From contig AP017308.1 of NCBI GenBank assembly GCA_001548435.1, forward strand, positions 3,357,030 through 3,421,029: 64,000 nt of DNA. Reading direction: 5' to 3'. This document shows positions 10,001-18,746 of the stretch, piece by piece (the first letter of the stretch is position 1; every line of letters begins with the position of its first letter). The notes below the pieces were generated by a model that worked only from the letters and a program-made list of their open reading frames with translations, searched no databases and was not told where the DNA came from. A program made the translations under genes and the position numbers. The stretch comes from Leptolyngbya sp. NIES-3755 (GTDB lineage: Bacteria; Cyanobacteriota; Cyanobacteriia; Leptolyngbyales; Leptolyngbyaceae).

Positions 10001-12632
10001 CTTTAAACCATCCCCTAGTTTTGGTAGGTATGCTGTTTCTCCAAGAGGTACGACCAGACTCCCTGATCTTCCTATGGCAACTGCGTGTGATCCTGACCAG
10101 TTCGTTTTCACCACAGGAACACAGGGAGATGCCGAACTCGCAACGAATATGGCAGGTACTTCTGCCGAGCCTACTATCTCTAGGGCTTCAACTGTACTTA
10201 GCTCCAATAGCTTAATTGCTGCCGTTCCTCCCCCTGCTAACCCTAATGGGTACTTCGAGATCTTTCCTAGACCTAACGAGCCTAATATTAGAGATATCGG
10301 AGATGCTTTACCTCAATATCGTCTTGCACTTTCACGGCTTTGTGGTACGCTCGATGCCTCTGGAAATCAAGTGTTGCCTAAGTTTCCTGCCCTCTACTAC
10401 TTGTTTCCAGAAGTAGCCCATGACTACAACGGTGACGCATCCTTTGGCGGCTACGACCATCAACAGCCTGCCAATGAGCCTTACACTGCACCTTACGTTG
10501 CTGGCGATCCAAATCGAGACAACTATGTTGGATTAATCAACCCTCGGTTTGAACCGATCAGTGCAACACGAGCCGCAGGACGAGCAGGGTATCCAAGTCC
10601 AGTATTCTCTGCTCCATCAGATCCGACTGCTTACAACGAATTAAGCCGAAAACCCGGTTCCAATCCTGTCTTTCCGATTGCAGATCTTTCAGTTAGTAGT
10701 ATTGCGCTCACGCCTCGACCGCTAAACGAATGGCGACTTCCATATCTCAACAACCCAAGACCATACGATATAACGACTGCTGATAGAGTGTTCAGAACTG
10801 CTACTACCTCTTCAAACACACATACAGATGACAAAGCGAATTTCTCGCCTAACCTGATTCTGAAGGACGACCTCACCCCGATCGCTGTTCCATTCCTCGA
10901 TCGTGCGTTCTTTGATGGAAGACAACTCATGTTGGTTCGTACCCTAGATGTTGATTTAGGAATGCTGCGAGGCACAAGACTTGGAACCACGAATGATATT
11001 TGGCTTCCGAAGAGTGGCATTGTCTACGCATTCCGAGAAGATGCTGTTCGAGAGGATGCGATTTCGAGACCTACTTGTACCGCTTCCGTAGCAGAGTGCG
11101 AGATGAATCTGCAAAACCCAGCAAGTCCTACCGATCCGCAAGTTAAGCGTGCCAACTCTACAGAGCCACTCAGACCTGGGGAAAATGGCATCTCAACCAA
11201 AGCGATCGATCCTTATCCTGAGCCTGAGCGTCGTATTCATGGCTTCCGGCTTCGGAACGGGGTTCAACTCATGCGGAATCGCAGTTTCCAAGGAACCAGC
11301 GGTTTCATCAACGAAGCAGATAACAGCAGAGGACTATCCTTCTTTACCGATCAACCCGTCTACATCCAAGGAAACTTCAACATTCACCAAGACGGAAACG
11401 ATGACACGATGGGTACAATTTTGGAGGAATTTACAACCCCGCTAACAGACAATTACAGCAATTTCTACACTCGTACTACTCCTAACCCCGACTTCGCAAA
11501 GCTAAATCGTGATCGCTGGCGACCCTCAGAGATCTTGGCAGACAGTATCACAATCTTGTCGAATGGATTTTGCGATGGTTCGATCGCGGATACTTTCCTC
11601 CAGTACCGAGGTTCTGATGTCACACAAGGTTTAGGCGGGGCTGGGAATTATCCCGTTCCTGATGCAACTCCGCTGAATATCTCATCGATTCAGGGAGCTT
11701 CTGCTAACCGTAGTTATTATCACAATCCCGCTGAGGGTCTGTTCGATCCAGGGTGTTCTAGAACAAACTACACCTCTTTCCACAACCAGAATCGCCCTGC
11801 TAAGCAACTAGACGATACGGCTACCGGAAGACGTTGGGATTGGGTTCGAGAAAACTCTCGATACGATGCAATTGCAAACCGTCGCCCAAATGCCTCAGAT
11901 GCACTTAACTTTGGAGTTGCCACAGGTCACTGGGTAGATATCACGGCTCCAATAAAAATCTCCCGTTCTGGTCATCCCCTAGTTGTACGTCCTAGAGACA
12001 CAGGGCGCAATGAGCCTTTACCCCCCATCCCCTATAATGTTGCGCTCCGTGAGAGTACAGCGACTCCTCGCGTCTACTACAATTACGGCTCGAACATTAC
12101 CAACGGTGTGAATGCTTCATTTGGTAATAACGACAGTCGGTATGACACTCTTGTCCGAGCTTTAGGAACACGAGTCAATTCCATCATTGTGAGTGGGATT
12201 AGTCCATCTCGTCCAAATCAGGGATATGGTGGTTTGCACAATTTCCCAAGGTTTATTGAAAGCTGGAACAATTCAGTGCCTCTAAATTTCTCAGGCTCAT
12301 TCATCCAATTGAGCTACACGAACTATGCAACGGCTCCATTTGAACTTGAGAATCTAGAACCAGGAGCAAGCTCATCTTCTTCGCGACAGACTGATCCTGC
12401 TAATGAGAACATCATGTACTATGAGCCACCTCTGCGCCGTTGGGGTTACGATGTCGGTCTGCAATATAGTCCAGCAAGTCCAGCCGCCGCTCGGTTTGTG
12501 ACTGCGGGTAAAGACCGAAGTGAATACTATGCCGAACCTGCTGCAAGCGATCCTTACATTGCGAACCTGTGTGAAGCTGCGAAGTCAGCACTCAATCTAA
12601 ATACAATCTGTCCAAGGAAAGGAGGGAATTAG
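7071..12632 (+). CDS. hpsA: Hormogonium polysaccharide biosynthesis protein HpsA
   Basis: A giant protein of about 1853 residues. In Nostoc punctiforme, HpsA is needed for the polysaccharide that hormogonia secrete for gliding. The N-terminus has a basic stretch, then one membrane helix (about residues 47-68, GFILPTTVLLILVVALTVGA), then IGEAQQRVIYNAATPAIDRARSKLEFLF, the HpsA signature as I recall it. The rest is a long, Asn/Thr/Pro-rich, probably surface-exposed region with EF-hand-like Asp/Asn loops such as DINKDGKPDN and DTNGNGRIDGGD near residues 165-190. The frame opens at a GTG at 7008; I prefer ATG 7071 (MSNRKLS), which matches the family N-terminus, though neither site has a good ribosome site. 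It is the first gene of a five-gene operon with prepilin-like proteins. Confidence 0.88.
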   Translation: MSNRKLSIQGFFQKLGRLYRKITKSFVTGVLRYALFHQRRGKLSTAGFILPTTVLLILVVALTVGALTFRAHNRNMQVIGEAQQRVIYNAATPAIDRARSKLEFLFDSEKDTRLPSGVPSQDILEAMLLNNGTMPRSNSTFAPLLDPTTNTLTKYPYTFPDEERIDINKDGKPDNAWYYRTDTNGNGRIDGGDSTVVYSVVLNTPRPTLANRSNNTPAQSIATQLIELGEDFKANNNLIRQAPLSVDGALGCATNIAGGNAGPEGWFEDKNSSAILRKNFQVDALVIPGNPNGTKATLEFTQDRQLNRGNKWGAWFRHDLEIYPGPAFNWNGAMHTEGSLIIGGTSVRAYLISSTSSCLYPPPSNSEITVTNVEGATATTNLRGLVAAGNVKNGNASAGQHSAVIDLHGSTPGTVSLTPNNDSSAATNPFAITIDPETVLLENGYTTVSRIGTATNPDRNNRGVNLDNTNRDLRAFGENQGRPKRIDTRAADAPYVDDLYRADDLWGPKPKYKNDAVPSEDFGESIPAGNRDLLNNDVPPEDTEATGVGLDGYWERRARVRGLRLLVGQRLELGNLFTWYAPDVKPSAGNGADYVGTSSATTDQDSYEYEGDPLYPPTVKPYPTSSASDRLSHVDLQRRTLRDNLSAVQSTAIYHASADDQKDYPIACLATTSHPGTLWTLRQAITFRPFAFSGTNNAGAIESTDLLTNFFTGTGTNGWEFAPPAGTYTAFEEQINDSNSSLRKALRNLANFAGDYQEIDGTIKSGAFPPTPNDTVIHPYPALAMWGNYSNLKRALSNFDPPLSKRFSDLSVADKTYIQTAACTLGLLAYNVDRIQKFDPSAVSGTNAPNDKDLRVGTGANTRRLMAKLGRDLWTLMDGDNTPVPISGRRVNPEVLPKEQLRTYNYSAATAIPDLSQYRPQDYERVPPEAFIAALRQYLLSTAGGGLKPDDSNFIEEIRLAETIMLHHQIRRDRTYGFKPSPSFGRYAVSPRGTTRLPDLPMATACDPDQFVFTTGTQGDAELATNMAGTSAEPTISRASTVLSSNSLIAAVPPPANPNGYFEIFPRPNEPNIRDIGDALPQYRLALSRLCGTLDASGNQVLPKFPALYYLFPEVAHDYNGDASFGGYDHQQPANEPYTAPYVAGDPNRDNYVGLINPRFEPISATRAAGRAGYPSPVFSAPSDPTAYNELSRKPGSNPVFPIADLSVSSIALTPRPLNEWRLPYLNNPRPYDITTADRVFRTATTSSNTHTDDKANFSPNLILKDDLTPIAVPFLDRAFFDGRQLMLVRTLDVDLGMLRGTRLGTTNDIWLPKSGIVYAFREDAVREDAISRPTCTASVAECEMNLQNPASPTDPQVKRANSTEPLRPGENGISTKAIDPYPEPERRIHGFRLRNGVQLMRNRSFQGTSGFINEADNSRGLSFFTDQPVYIQGNFNIHQDGNDDTMGTILEEFTTPLTDNYSNFYTRTTPNPDFAKLNRDRWRPSEILADSITILSNGFCDGSIADTFLQYRGSDVTQGLGGAGNYPVPDATPLNISSIQGASANRSYYHNPAEGLFDPGCSRTNYTSFHNQNRPAKQLDDTATGRRWDWVRENSRYDAIANRRPNASDALNFGVATGHWVDITAPIKISRSGHPLVVRPRDTGRNEPLPPIPYNVALRESTATPRVYYNYGSNITNGVNASFGNNDSRYDTLVRALGTRVNSIIVSGISPSRPNQGYGGLHNFPRFIESWNNSVPLNFSGSFIQLSYTNYATAPFELENLEPGASSSSSRQTDPANENIMYYEPPLRRWGYDVGLQYSPASPAAARFVTAGKDRSEYYAEPAASDPYIANLCEAAKSALNLNTICPRKGGN
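12618..12625 (+). promoter_or_regulatory. Strong ribosome binding site of hpsB inside the hpsA 3' end
   Basis: AAAGGAGG lies eight bases before the hpsB ATG and within the last codons of hpsA. It favours the ATG at 12634 over the later Met at 12715 and suggests translational coupling of the two genes. Confidence 0.8.
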
Positions 12633-12633
12633 A

Positions 12634-13419
12634 ATGTCGGTTCACTGGATTAAGCAGCAGACAATTTCTTCTTTCGTGCACGATGATCGGAAAACTCGAC
12701 TGCTTCGGAGAATGACGATCGCGAAACAGTCAGACCAAGGTTTGACCCTGATTGAAGGATTAATTGCGATCGTCATCATTGCCATCACAGTTGTAAGTAT
12801 CACTCCACCGATCTTCTGGGCTGTGGCATCACGGGTACAAACACAACGGGCAGAGCAAGCTTTGAAGCTGGCACAGGGGGAAATTGATCGCGTTCGCACA
12901 CTTGTCGATCGTGGTGAAACTACTTCGCTCGATCTGCTTCCCCCTGAAGTGGCTGCGGCAACGAACGTTAGAAGTAGTGTTGCCGCTCCAAATAGTGCAG
13001 GGACTGGTGTGATATCAGCAAGAGGCGATTGTGCCTCCGCCACATTCCCTCCAACAAGCAGCGCTACCTTTGTCGGAGTTGACACAAATGCAGATTGCAA
13101 TCCCGACTATTTCCTTCAAACGTTTCGCAGTCAAGGGCTTGATCAGCTTGGAAATCCATTTACCCGTGGTGCTAATCAGACACTGTCAGGCTTTGTGATG
13201 GGGGTTCGCGTATATTCGGTTGTTGCAAGATCTGAATTAGATGCGGGACGAGGTGACACTCAAGCTGCTTCTCTACAAGGAACTAATGGATTGGGCAATC
13301 AGCGTAATCGTCCTTTGGCAGTCTTGTATTCGACGATCGTTCGCAGTAATGACAGTCAAAACCTAGAGCTTTATCGGAGACTCTGTCCAGCCACAACGAC
13401 CACGACTGGCGCTTGCTAA
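12634..13419 (+). CDS. hpsB: Hps-associated pseudopilin HpsB
   Basis: 261 residues. The N-terminus carries a class III (prepilin) signal: DQ-G36|LTLIEGLIAIVIIAI, with cleavage after Gly36 by the prepilin peptidase and the usual Glu at +5. A hydrophobic helix follows. The mature part is a soluble domain with QTQRAEQALKLAQGEIDRVRTLVDRG, a stretch typical of HpsB-like proteins. In Nostoc, hpsB-D encode pseudopilins required for export of hormogonium polysaccharide. It starts one base after hpsA and is followed by hpsC after 28 bases. The label hpsB comes from gene order and the N-terminal motif; the start has a near-perfect ribosome site. Confidence 0.8.
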   Translation: MSVHWIKQQTISSFVHDDRKTRLLRRMTIAKQSDQGLTLIEGLIAIVIIAITVVSITPPIFWAVASRVQTQRAEQALKLAQGEIDRVRTLVDRGETTSLDLLPPEVAAATNVRSSVAAPNSAGTGVISARGDCASATFPPTSSATFVGVDTNADCNPDYFLQTFRSQGLDQLGNPFTRGANQTLSGFVMGVRVYSVVARSELDAGRGDTQAASLQGTNGLGNQRNRPLAVLYSTIVRSNDSQNLELYRRLCPATTTTTGAC

Positions 13420-13447
13420 CGTTTGAACAATCTCATGCAGAAAAAAA

Positions 13448-14557
13448 ATGGTTAAGTCACTGTTGAAACGGTATCAGAAGCTTCGTTGTTCCTCCAAAGC
13501 GAGTGGTTTTACGCTATTGGAACTGCTCGTTGCGATGATCGTGGGTACACTAATTTCGGGTGGGCTGCTGTTACTGGTTGTGCAGCTTGTCGAAACTAAC
13601 TTACGTGAAGCCGCTCGAAGCGATACACAGCGAGACTTGCAGGCTGCGATCGATTATATTGCGCGGGATGTACGTGAAGCAGTTTACGTATATGATGCGA
13701 CATGTCTTCTCGATCGACCTCCCGCTCCTAACAATACAAACTGTCCCGGACTACGAAATTATCTACCAGAATCAATTACAGGAACTAGCGGTGCTGGATT
13801 CACGAATGGCGCGAATTTGACCAATGTTCCAGTATTAGCATTCTGGAGACTTGATCCACTGCCTGACCGACTGAAGCAAGCTTGTTTCAACAATCGCACT
13901 GCTTATAATCAACCACCGCCACTTCCCGCAGCAATCAATGGTGTTCCCTGCCTTTCTGGTCGGATGTATACCCTTATCGTCTATTCGTTGAATCGCGCAA
14001 CAGACGTAGCTGTGAACCGAGGTCGTGCCAGAATCATGAAATATGAACTTCCTCAATTTACTGAAAGAGTTCCACAAGGGGCTAATCCTACTGATGCAAT
14101 TGCAGGTTGGGTAGATCCCAAGGGAAGAACTGTAAACGGAAAAGAGACGGGCTTTTTGGCTTGGCCGGTTGACCGAGCTTCGCTATCTGCACCCGCGCTA
14201 GATTCATTACAGACAGTATCCAGAGGGCAAATTGCGGGAGGTAATGTTCCTCTTACGGACTTCGTAGACTGGATAGGACTGTACGATGGACAACAACCTA
14301 CGAATTTAAGTTCAGCAAATCGTGAAACGAATCTCGTCTTAACTCCAGCAAGCGCAAGCAACCTACCACGGGGGTTCTACGTCTATGTTAGAGGAGCAGA
14401 CCAAGAGAGCGGTTTCAATCAGGAGGTTGTGATTCGGATTCAAGGAGATGCAGCAGGTAGACCCGGAATTCGGGATTTTGCGCCTAATCGACCTAGAGTG
14501 CCTATTTCCTTGGAGACTCGCGTTCTCGTTCGTGGGGCGAATAATAAAAGGCAGTAA
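13448..14557 (+). CDS. hpsC: Hps-associated pseudopilin HpsC
   Basis: The 369-residue protein has a prepilin leader SKAS-G20|FTLLELLVAMIVGTLISGG, with Glu at +5. After the helix come SDTQRDLQAAIDYIARDVREAVYVYDA and a Cys/Pro-rich insertion, a layout like PilW/GspJ pseudopilins. It is larger than a typical minor pilin, as expected for HpsC. The third gene of the operon, it lies 28 bases after hpsB and is followed by the next pseudopilin after 25 bases. It probably forms part of a pilus-like pseudopilus with HpsB and HpsD. Confidence 0.8.
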   Translation: MVKSLLKRYQKLRCSSKASGFTLLELLVAMIVGTLISGGLLLLVVQLVETNLREAARSDTQRDLQAAIDYIARDVREAVYVYDATCLLDRPPAPNNTNCPGLRNYLPESITGTSGAGFTNGANLTNVPVLAFWRLDPLPDRLKQACFNNRTAYNQPPPLPAAINGVPCLSGRMYTLIVYSLNRATDVAVNRGRARIMKYELPQFTERVPQGANPTDAIAGWVDPKGRTVNGKETGFLAWPVDRASLSAPALDSLQTVSRGQIAGGNVPLTDFVDWIGLYDGQQPTNLSSANRETNLVLTPASASNLPRGFYVYVRGADQESGFNQEVVIRIQGDAAGRPGIRDFAPNRPRVPISLETRVLVRGANNKRQ

Positions 14558-14582
14558 CAGTTCAGCACTGCATCCAAAATCT

Positions 14583-15176
14583 ATGAAAAGGCAAAATTCT
14601 CTCAATTCACAAGCTACTGTAGGCGGATTCACGCTGATTGAAGTTCTTGTCACTCTGCTGCTCATCGGAATCCTGTTCGCGATCGCTGCTCCAAGATGGC
14701 TTGCATTTCTCAATCAACAGCGAGTCGGCTCGGCTCGAAGTCAAGTTGCTCAAGCAATCCGGAATGCTCAATCGGACGCGCAACGCACTAAGACTAGTCG
14801 GGCAATCGTGTTTCAGAACAACAATAATCAGCCGCGATATGCAATTGTGTCTGCCCCGAGTAATGCAGTTAACGTGTCACAAATTAATAATTGGCAACGT
14901 CTAGGAGATGGAAATATCCAACCTGGATCAATTCGGCTTTGGGGAGATCAAGGAACTGACCCCAGAAATCCAGCACCACTAATCTTCGATTCCTACGGTA
15001 GTGTTGTCACCAGCGTTCTACCAAGTCGTGAGTTGCCTTACACCATCACGATCGGAGCTACAACATCAACGGAGCCAAGACGATGCGTTGCAGTCGTAAC
15101 GCTTATCGGGGCGCTCAGAGAAGGTTCGGATGCCACAGCAACCTCACCTCAGGGCTGCCCAACACTACCTGTGTAG
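14583..15176 (+). CDS. GspH/FimT-type pseudopilin (HpsD-like)
   Basis: 197 residues from the ATG at 14583. An open frame runs back to 14448, but that would overlap hpsC by 110 bases, so I use the later Met. The N-terminus VG-G15|FTLIEVLVTLLLIGILFAIAAP shows a prepilin cleavage site and +5 Glu. VGSARSQVAQAIRNAQSDAQRTKTSRAIVFQ follows, the FimT/GspH pattern. A Cys pair near the end (RRCVAVV and SPQGCP) may form a disulfide. The position suits HpsD of Nostoc. The fifth gene of the operon is a related protein, so which of the two is the true HpsD equivalent is open. Confidence 0.78.
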   Translation: MKRQNSLNSQATVGGFTLIEVLVTLLLIGILFAIAAPRWLAFLNQQRVGSARSQVAQAIRNAQSDAQRTKTSRAIVFQNNNNQPRYAIVSAPSNAVNVSQINNWQRLGDGNIQPGSIRLWGDQGTDPRNPAPLIFDSYGSVVTSVLPSRELPYTITIGATTSTEPRRCVAVVTLIGALREGSDATATSPQGCPTLPV

Positions 15177-15259
15177 ATTTGGCGAGGTAAATACCGCGCC
15201 CTCCACACCTGAATTAGGGTAGACCAGAATAGCAGTAACAATTGTGATCAATTTCTTTC

Positions 15260-15853
15260 ATGCACGACGATCAACGTAAGGTTCAAATAGGACGATTTCG
15301 GGTCGTTCGGACTATTCTGCTTATCCTAAGTTCGAGGCAGCGGAATTTGAGTGGGGGGTTCACACTTTTAGAGGCACTCACCGCTGTTGTATTGTTGGGA
15401 ATTCTAGCTGCGATCGCCGCTCCTTCTTGGTTAGCGCTTTTGAATATGCAACGCTTAAATGCTGCAAGAAGTACAGCCGTTGGTGCTCTAAATGAAGCCA
15501 AGGCTCGTGCTAAGCAGCAGCATATTAATTATGAAGTTGGGTTTCGCCAACAAGGACAGTATGCTCAGTGGGCTGTTTATCCGGTGGGTGCAGCCCCGCT
15601 GAGGCAAAACTGGCAGAATCTGAATGAGGGCGTGAGATTGCTAGAATCGCCAGATACGACGATGGCGAAAATAAATAATGTTTACCGAGTCCAGTTTAAT
15701 GATCGGGGAGAAACCAATGGGCAGCTAGGCAAGGTGACTTTTGGCTCTGCCTCAGGCGGCGGGACGAAACGCTGTGTGATCGTGTCTAATCTCCTTGGAA
15801 CGATTCGAGAAGGAGAAAATCGACCGGGTGGACAAAGCAACTCGTGTGGATGA
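15260..15853 (+). CDS. Second GspH/FimT-type pseudopilin
   Basis: 197 residues. The leader is long and partly hydrophobic (VVRTILLILSS), followed by SG-G33|FTLLEALTAVVLLGILAAIAAPSWLALLNMQRL, a standard prepilin site with +5 Glu. The mature part matches the preceding gene in plan: LNAARSTAVGALNEAKARAKQQHINYEVGF and a Cys pair at the end (KRCVIVSNLLGTIREGENRPGGQSNSCG). The two genes therefore look like a tandem duplication. A gap of 83 bases separates them, with a small hairpin at 15181-15200. The gene ends six bases before the convergent glgB stop. Confidence 0.75.
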   Translation: MHDDQRKVQIGRFRVVRTILLILSSRQRNLSGGFTLLEALTAVVLLGILAAIAAPSWLALLNMQRLNAARSTAVGALNEAKARAKQQHINYEVGFRQQGQYAQWAVYPVGAAPLRQNWQNLNEGVRLLESPDTTMAKINNVYRVQFNDRGETNGQLGKVTFGSASGGGTKRCVIVSNLLGTIREGENRPGGQSNSCG

Positions 15854-15859
15854 ATGTTT

Positions 15860-18148
15860 TCATCGCTCCGTGTTTTGAGTTTTTTGGCGATCGAGCTTGA
15901 AAATTAGGGTGGATAACGGCGGGAGGCAAAGGTCGATCGAATATGAATGGTTGTGGTATGCCCATTCGTCTGTCCATTTACCACCGAGATTCCCCATATT
16001 GCTGCCACCGAAATCGCGGGCATCGCTGTTGAGCACTTCGGTGTAAAAGCCAGGTTCGGGAACGCCTACACGGTAATGGCTGTGAGGTTGGGGTGTGAAA
16101 TTACAGACAGCAACGATAAAATTGTCTGAGCCTTTGTCGCGGCGGATAAATGAAACTACGCTGTGGCGGTTGTCACTACAGTCAATCCATTCAAACCCTT
16201 CCTCAGCAAAATCTTGAGCGTATAGGGAGGGTTCGGTTTGGTAGAGCGAGTTTAGAACCGTGAGGAATTGCTTTAGTTTTTGGTGGGGTTCGTATTGGAG
16301 GAGATGCCAGTCGAGATCGCCCCAAACGTTCCATTCGTTCCACTGTCCGAATTCCATACTCATGAAGAGGGTCTTTTTGCCGGGGTGGGCGAACATGTAG
16401 CCGTATAAGCAGCGGAGATTAGCGAATTTTTGCCATTCGTCTCCAGGCATTTTGCCGATCATGTTGCTTTTGCCGTGAACCACTTCGTCGTGGGAGAGTG
16501 CCAACATGAAGTTTTCGCTGTGGTGATACCAGATGCTGAACGTGAGATTGTTTTGGTGGAATTGGCGGAACCAGGGGTCCATGTGGAAGTAGTCCAACAT
16601 GTCGTGCATCCAGCCCATGTTCCATTTGAGATTGAAGCCTAAGCCGCCAACGTAGGTGGGCCAGGAGACCATTGGCCAGGACGTGGATTCTTCGGCGATC
16701 GACAAAGATCCGGGAAAGTAGCTGAACACAAGATGGTTCATCTGGCGGAGAAAATCAGCCGCTTCGATGTTTTCTCGTCCGCCGTATTGGTTTGTGACCC
16801 ATTCTCCATCTTTGCGGCAGTAATCGAGGTAGAGCATGGACGCGACCGCATCGACCCGGATTCCGTCAATGTGATATTTGTCGAACCAGAATAAGGCGTT
16901 GGCAACGAGGTAGTTGCGGACTTCGTTGCGTCCATAGTTGAAGACAAGTGTGCCCCATTCTTTGTGTTCGCCTTTGCGGGGATCGGCGTGTTCGTAGAGG
17001 TGAGTGCCATCGAAGAAGGCGAGACCGTGACCATCTTTGGGGAAGTGACCGGGAACCCAGTCTACGATTACGCCAATGCCGTTGAGGTGGCATTGATCGA
17101 CGAAGTACATGAAGTCTTGGGGAGTGCCATAGCGAGAGGTGCAGGCGTAGTGACCGACGACTTGATAGCCCCACGAGCCGTCGAAGGGGTGTTCTGCGAT
17201 CGGTAAGAGTTCGATGTGGGTGTAGCCGAGTTCTTTGACGTAGGGAATTAGTTTTTCGGCGAGTTCTCGGTAGGTGAGGAAACGCGCTCCGGGTTTGAGT
17301 TCGGAGACGAGGACGGGTGGAGATGTCTCGCCGTTGGGCAGCTTGGCAGGTTCGGCAGAAGAGGCATGGAGCCAGGAACCAAGGTGGACTTCGTAGACGG
17401 AAATGGGTTGGGTTAACTGGTCGGTGTGACGGCGTTTTTCTAGCCAGTCTTGATCGTTCCAGGTGTAGTCGTTGAGATCGGTGACGATCGAGGCGGTTTT
17501 GGGGCGAACTTCTTGCTGGAAGCCGTAGGGGTCGGATTTTTCGTAGATGTGTCCGGCTTGGTTCTTGATCTCGTATTTGTAGTGGGTTCCGATGCCGAGT
17601 TCGGGGATGAAGAGTTCCCACACTCCGGTGGGTCTGCGGCGCATTTGGTGTTGTCGTCCGTCCCAAAGATTGAAATCGCCGAGAACCGAAATGTTTCGGG
17701 CGTTGGGTGCCCAGACTGCGAAATAAACGCCGGAAACGCCGTTTTGAGTGGTGAGGTGTGCGCCGAGTTTTTCGTAAATTCGATGGTGATTGCCTTCGGT
17801 GAAGAGGTGGAGATCGAAGTCAGTCAGGATCGGTGACTGGAAGGCGTAGGGATCGTAGATAACGCGATCGTGATCGCCGCGTTTGATGCGGAGTTGGTAG
17901 TTGGCGAGTTCGGGTATGTCGATCGTGCACTCGAAAAAGTGGGGGTGGTGCAGCGATCGCATGGGGTATTCGGAACGCGATTCGGGCAGGATGACGGAGA
18001 CGGCATCAGCTTCAGGTTGATAGGCTCGAACAACCCAGACTGTTTTGCCATCTTGCTCGATCGGATGCGGTCCAAGCACTTCAAAGGGGTCATGATGCTG
18101 GTTACCTACAATCCGCTCAATCTGGTCTGGGGCGATCGTCATCGACAT
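15860..18148 (-). CDS. glgB: 1,4-alpha-glucan branching enzyme
   Basis: The 762-residue GH13 enzyme introduces alpha-1,6 branches into glycogen in the cytosol. There is an N-terminal CBM48-type region ([24 protein letters not shown]), a second CBM48 domain ([21 protein letters not shown]), then the catalytic barrel. The nucleophile is in [13 protein letters not shown] (about residue 434), the acid/base Glu in AEESTSWP (about 486), and the third Asp in [11 protein letters not shown] (about 552). The C-terminal domain ends [11 protein letters not shown]-like ([13 protein letters not shown]). Length is normal for cyanobacteria. It lies convergent to the hps operon with only six bases between stops, and no glycogen genes are adjacent. 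Confidence 0.96.
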   Translation of the reverse strand: MSMTIAPDQIERIVGNQHHDPFEVLGPHPIEQDGKTVWVVRAYQPEADAVSVILPESRSEYPMRSLHHPHFFECTIDIPELANYQLRIKRGDHDRVIYDPYAFQSPILTDFDLHLFTEGNHHRIYEKLGAHLTTQNGVSGVYFAVWAPNARNISVLGDFNLWDGRQHQMRRRPTGVWELFIPELGIGTHYKYEIKNQAGHIYEKSDPYGFQQEVRPKTASIVTDLNDYTWNDQDWLEKRRHTDQLTQPISVYEVHLGSWLHASSAEPAKLPNGETSPPVLVSELKPGARFLTYRELAEKLIPYVKELGYTHIELLPIAEHPFDGSWGYQVVGHYACTSRYGTPQDFMYFVDQCHLNGIGVIVDWVPGHFPKDGHGLAFFDGTHLYEHADPRKGEHKEWGTLVFNYGRNEVRNYLVANALFWFDKYHIDGIRVDAVASMLYLDYCRKDGEWVTNQYGGRENIEAADFLRQMNHLVFSYFPGSLSIAEESTSWPMVSWPTYVGGLGFNLKWNMGWMHDMLDYFHMDPWFRQFHQNNLTFSIWYHHSENFMLALSHDEVVHGKSNMIGKMPGDEWQKFANLRCLYGYMFAHPGKKTLFMSMEFGQWNEWNVWGDLDWHLLQYEPHQKLKQFLTVLNSLYQTEPSLYAQDFAEEGFEWIDCSDNRHSVVSFIRRDKGSDNFIVAVCNFTPQPHSHYRVGVPEPGFYTEVLNSDARDFGGSNMGNLGGKWTDEWAYHNHSYSIDLCLPPLSTLIFKLDRQKTQNTER

Positions 18149-18312
18149 GAAGCTACCTACCTTAAATCGGTTGTGTTAATGAATTTAGGATCGGAACGTT
18201 AAATGTAAAGGTTCTGTAATAAACGGTAGCAAATCATTGCAAAAGTCTCAATTCTTTTATCGATGCTGCTTTTGTGCATCATAAACAGAATTGGGACATT
18301 TGACACAGTTTG

Positions 18313-18354
18313 AATAAAAGAACTCCCAACCGCACGATCGCGAATCGGGAGTTC
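18313..18354 (-). terminator. Terminator of ycf65
   Basis: On the minus strand GAACTCCC (18354-18347) pairs with GGGAGTTC (18327-18320), followed by TTTTATT. It lies just downstream of the ycf65 stop. Confidence 0.7.
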
Positions 18355-18376
18355 CGGGAGTTGAGATGGAAACAGA

Positions 18377-18676
18377 TCAGGCGCTACCCGTGAACGTCAC
18401 TTCGGGAAACTTCGATTGCGCTTCTGCCATTGGGCGATTTTTGCCCTCTTCTTGCCAGTAGTTGATCACTTCAGTGGCTTTGTTAAGAAGCTCCACTCGA
18501 TCGACTTCTGAGATCCAATGCTTTTTCTCTAACTCGGTTTTGAGTTGTTCCCAGGCATCGTTGCGGGGCCAAAAGAAATACGAGGTCAGTGGGCTAGTTC
18601 CCTTACCCACAACCTGATCCACTGCCAGCGCAACGTTCTCATCGAGCCACAGTACTTTTAGAATAAATTTCGTCAA
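18377..18676 (-). CDS. ycf65: Ycf65 / plastid-specific ribosomal protein 3 (PSRP-3)
   Basis: The 99-residue small-subunit ribosome-associated protein is found in cyanobacteria and plastids. [43 protein letters not shown] and [18 protein letters not shown] are the signature blocks. The start codon is TTG at 18676: GGAGG stands seven bases upstream, and no ATG precedes the conserved FILKVLW. It is a single-gene unit with a terminator, divergent from the HAD phosphatase gene across 70 bases. Confidence 0.9.
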   Translation of the reverse strand: MTKFILKVLWLDENVALAVDQVVGKGTSPLTSYFFWPRNDAWEQLKTELEKKHWISEVDRVELLNKATEVINYWQEEGKNRPMAEAQSKFPEVTFTGSA

Positions 18677-18746
18677 ATCCTAACCTCCAGCGCAGTCCCA
18701 AGCTTGAAATATTACGATCAGCTATTCTACCGCACAGTTTCAGTAG

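Noticed and set aside
16866-17666. 266-codon Arg/His-rich minus frame inside glgB
   Set aside because: Same strand, other frame of glgB; the composition reflects codon third positions.
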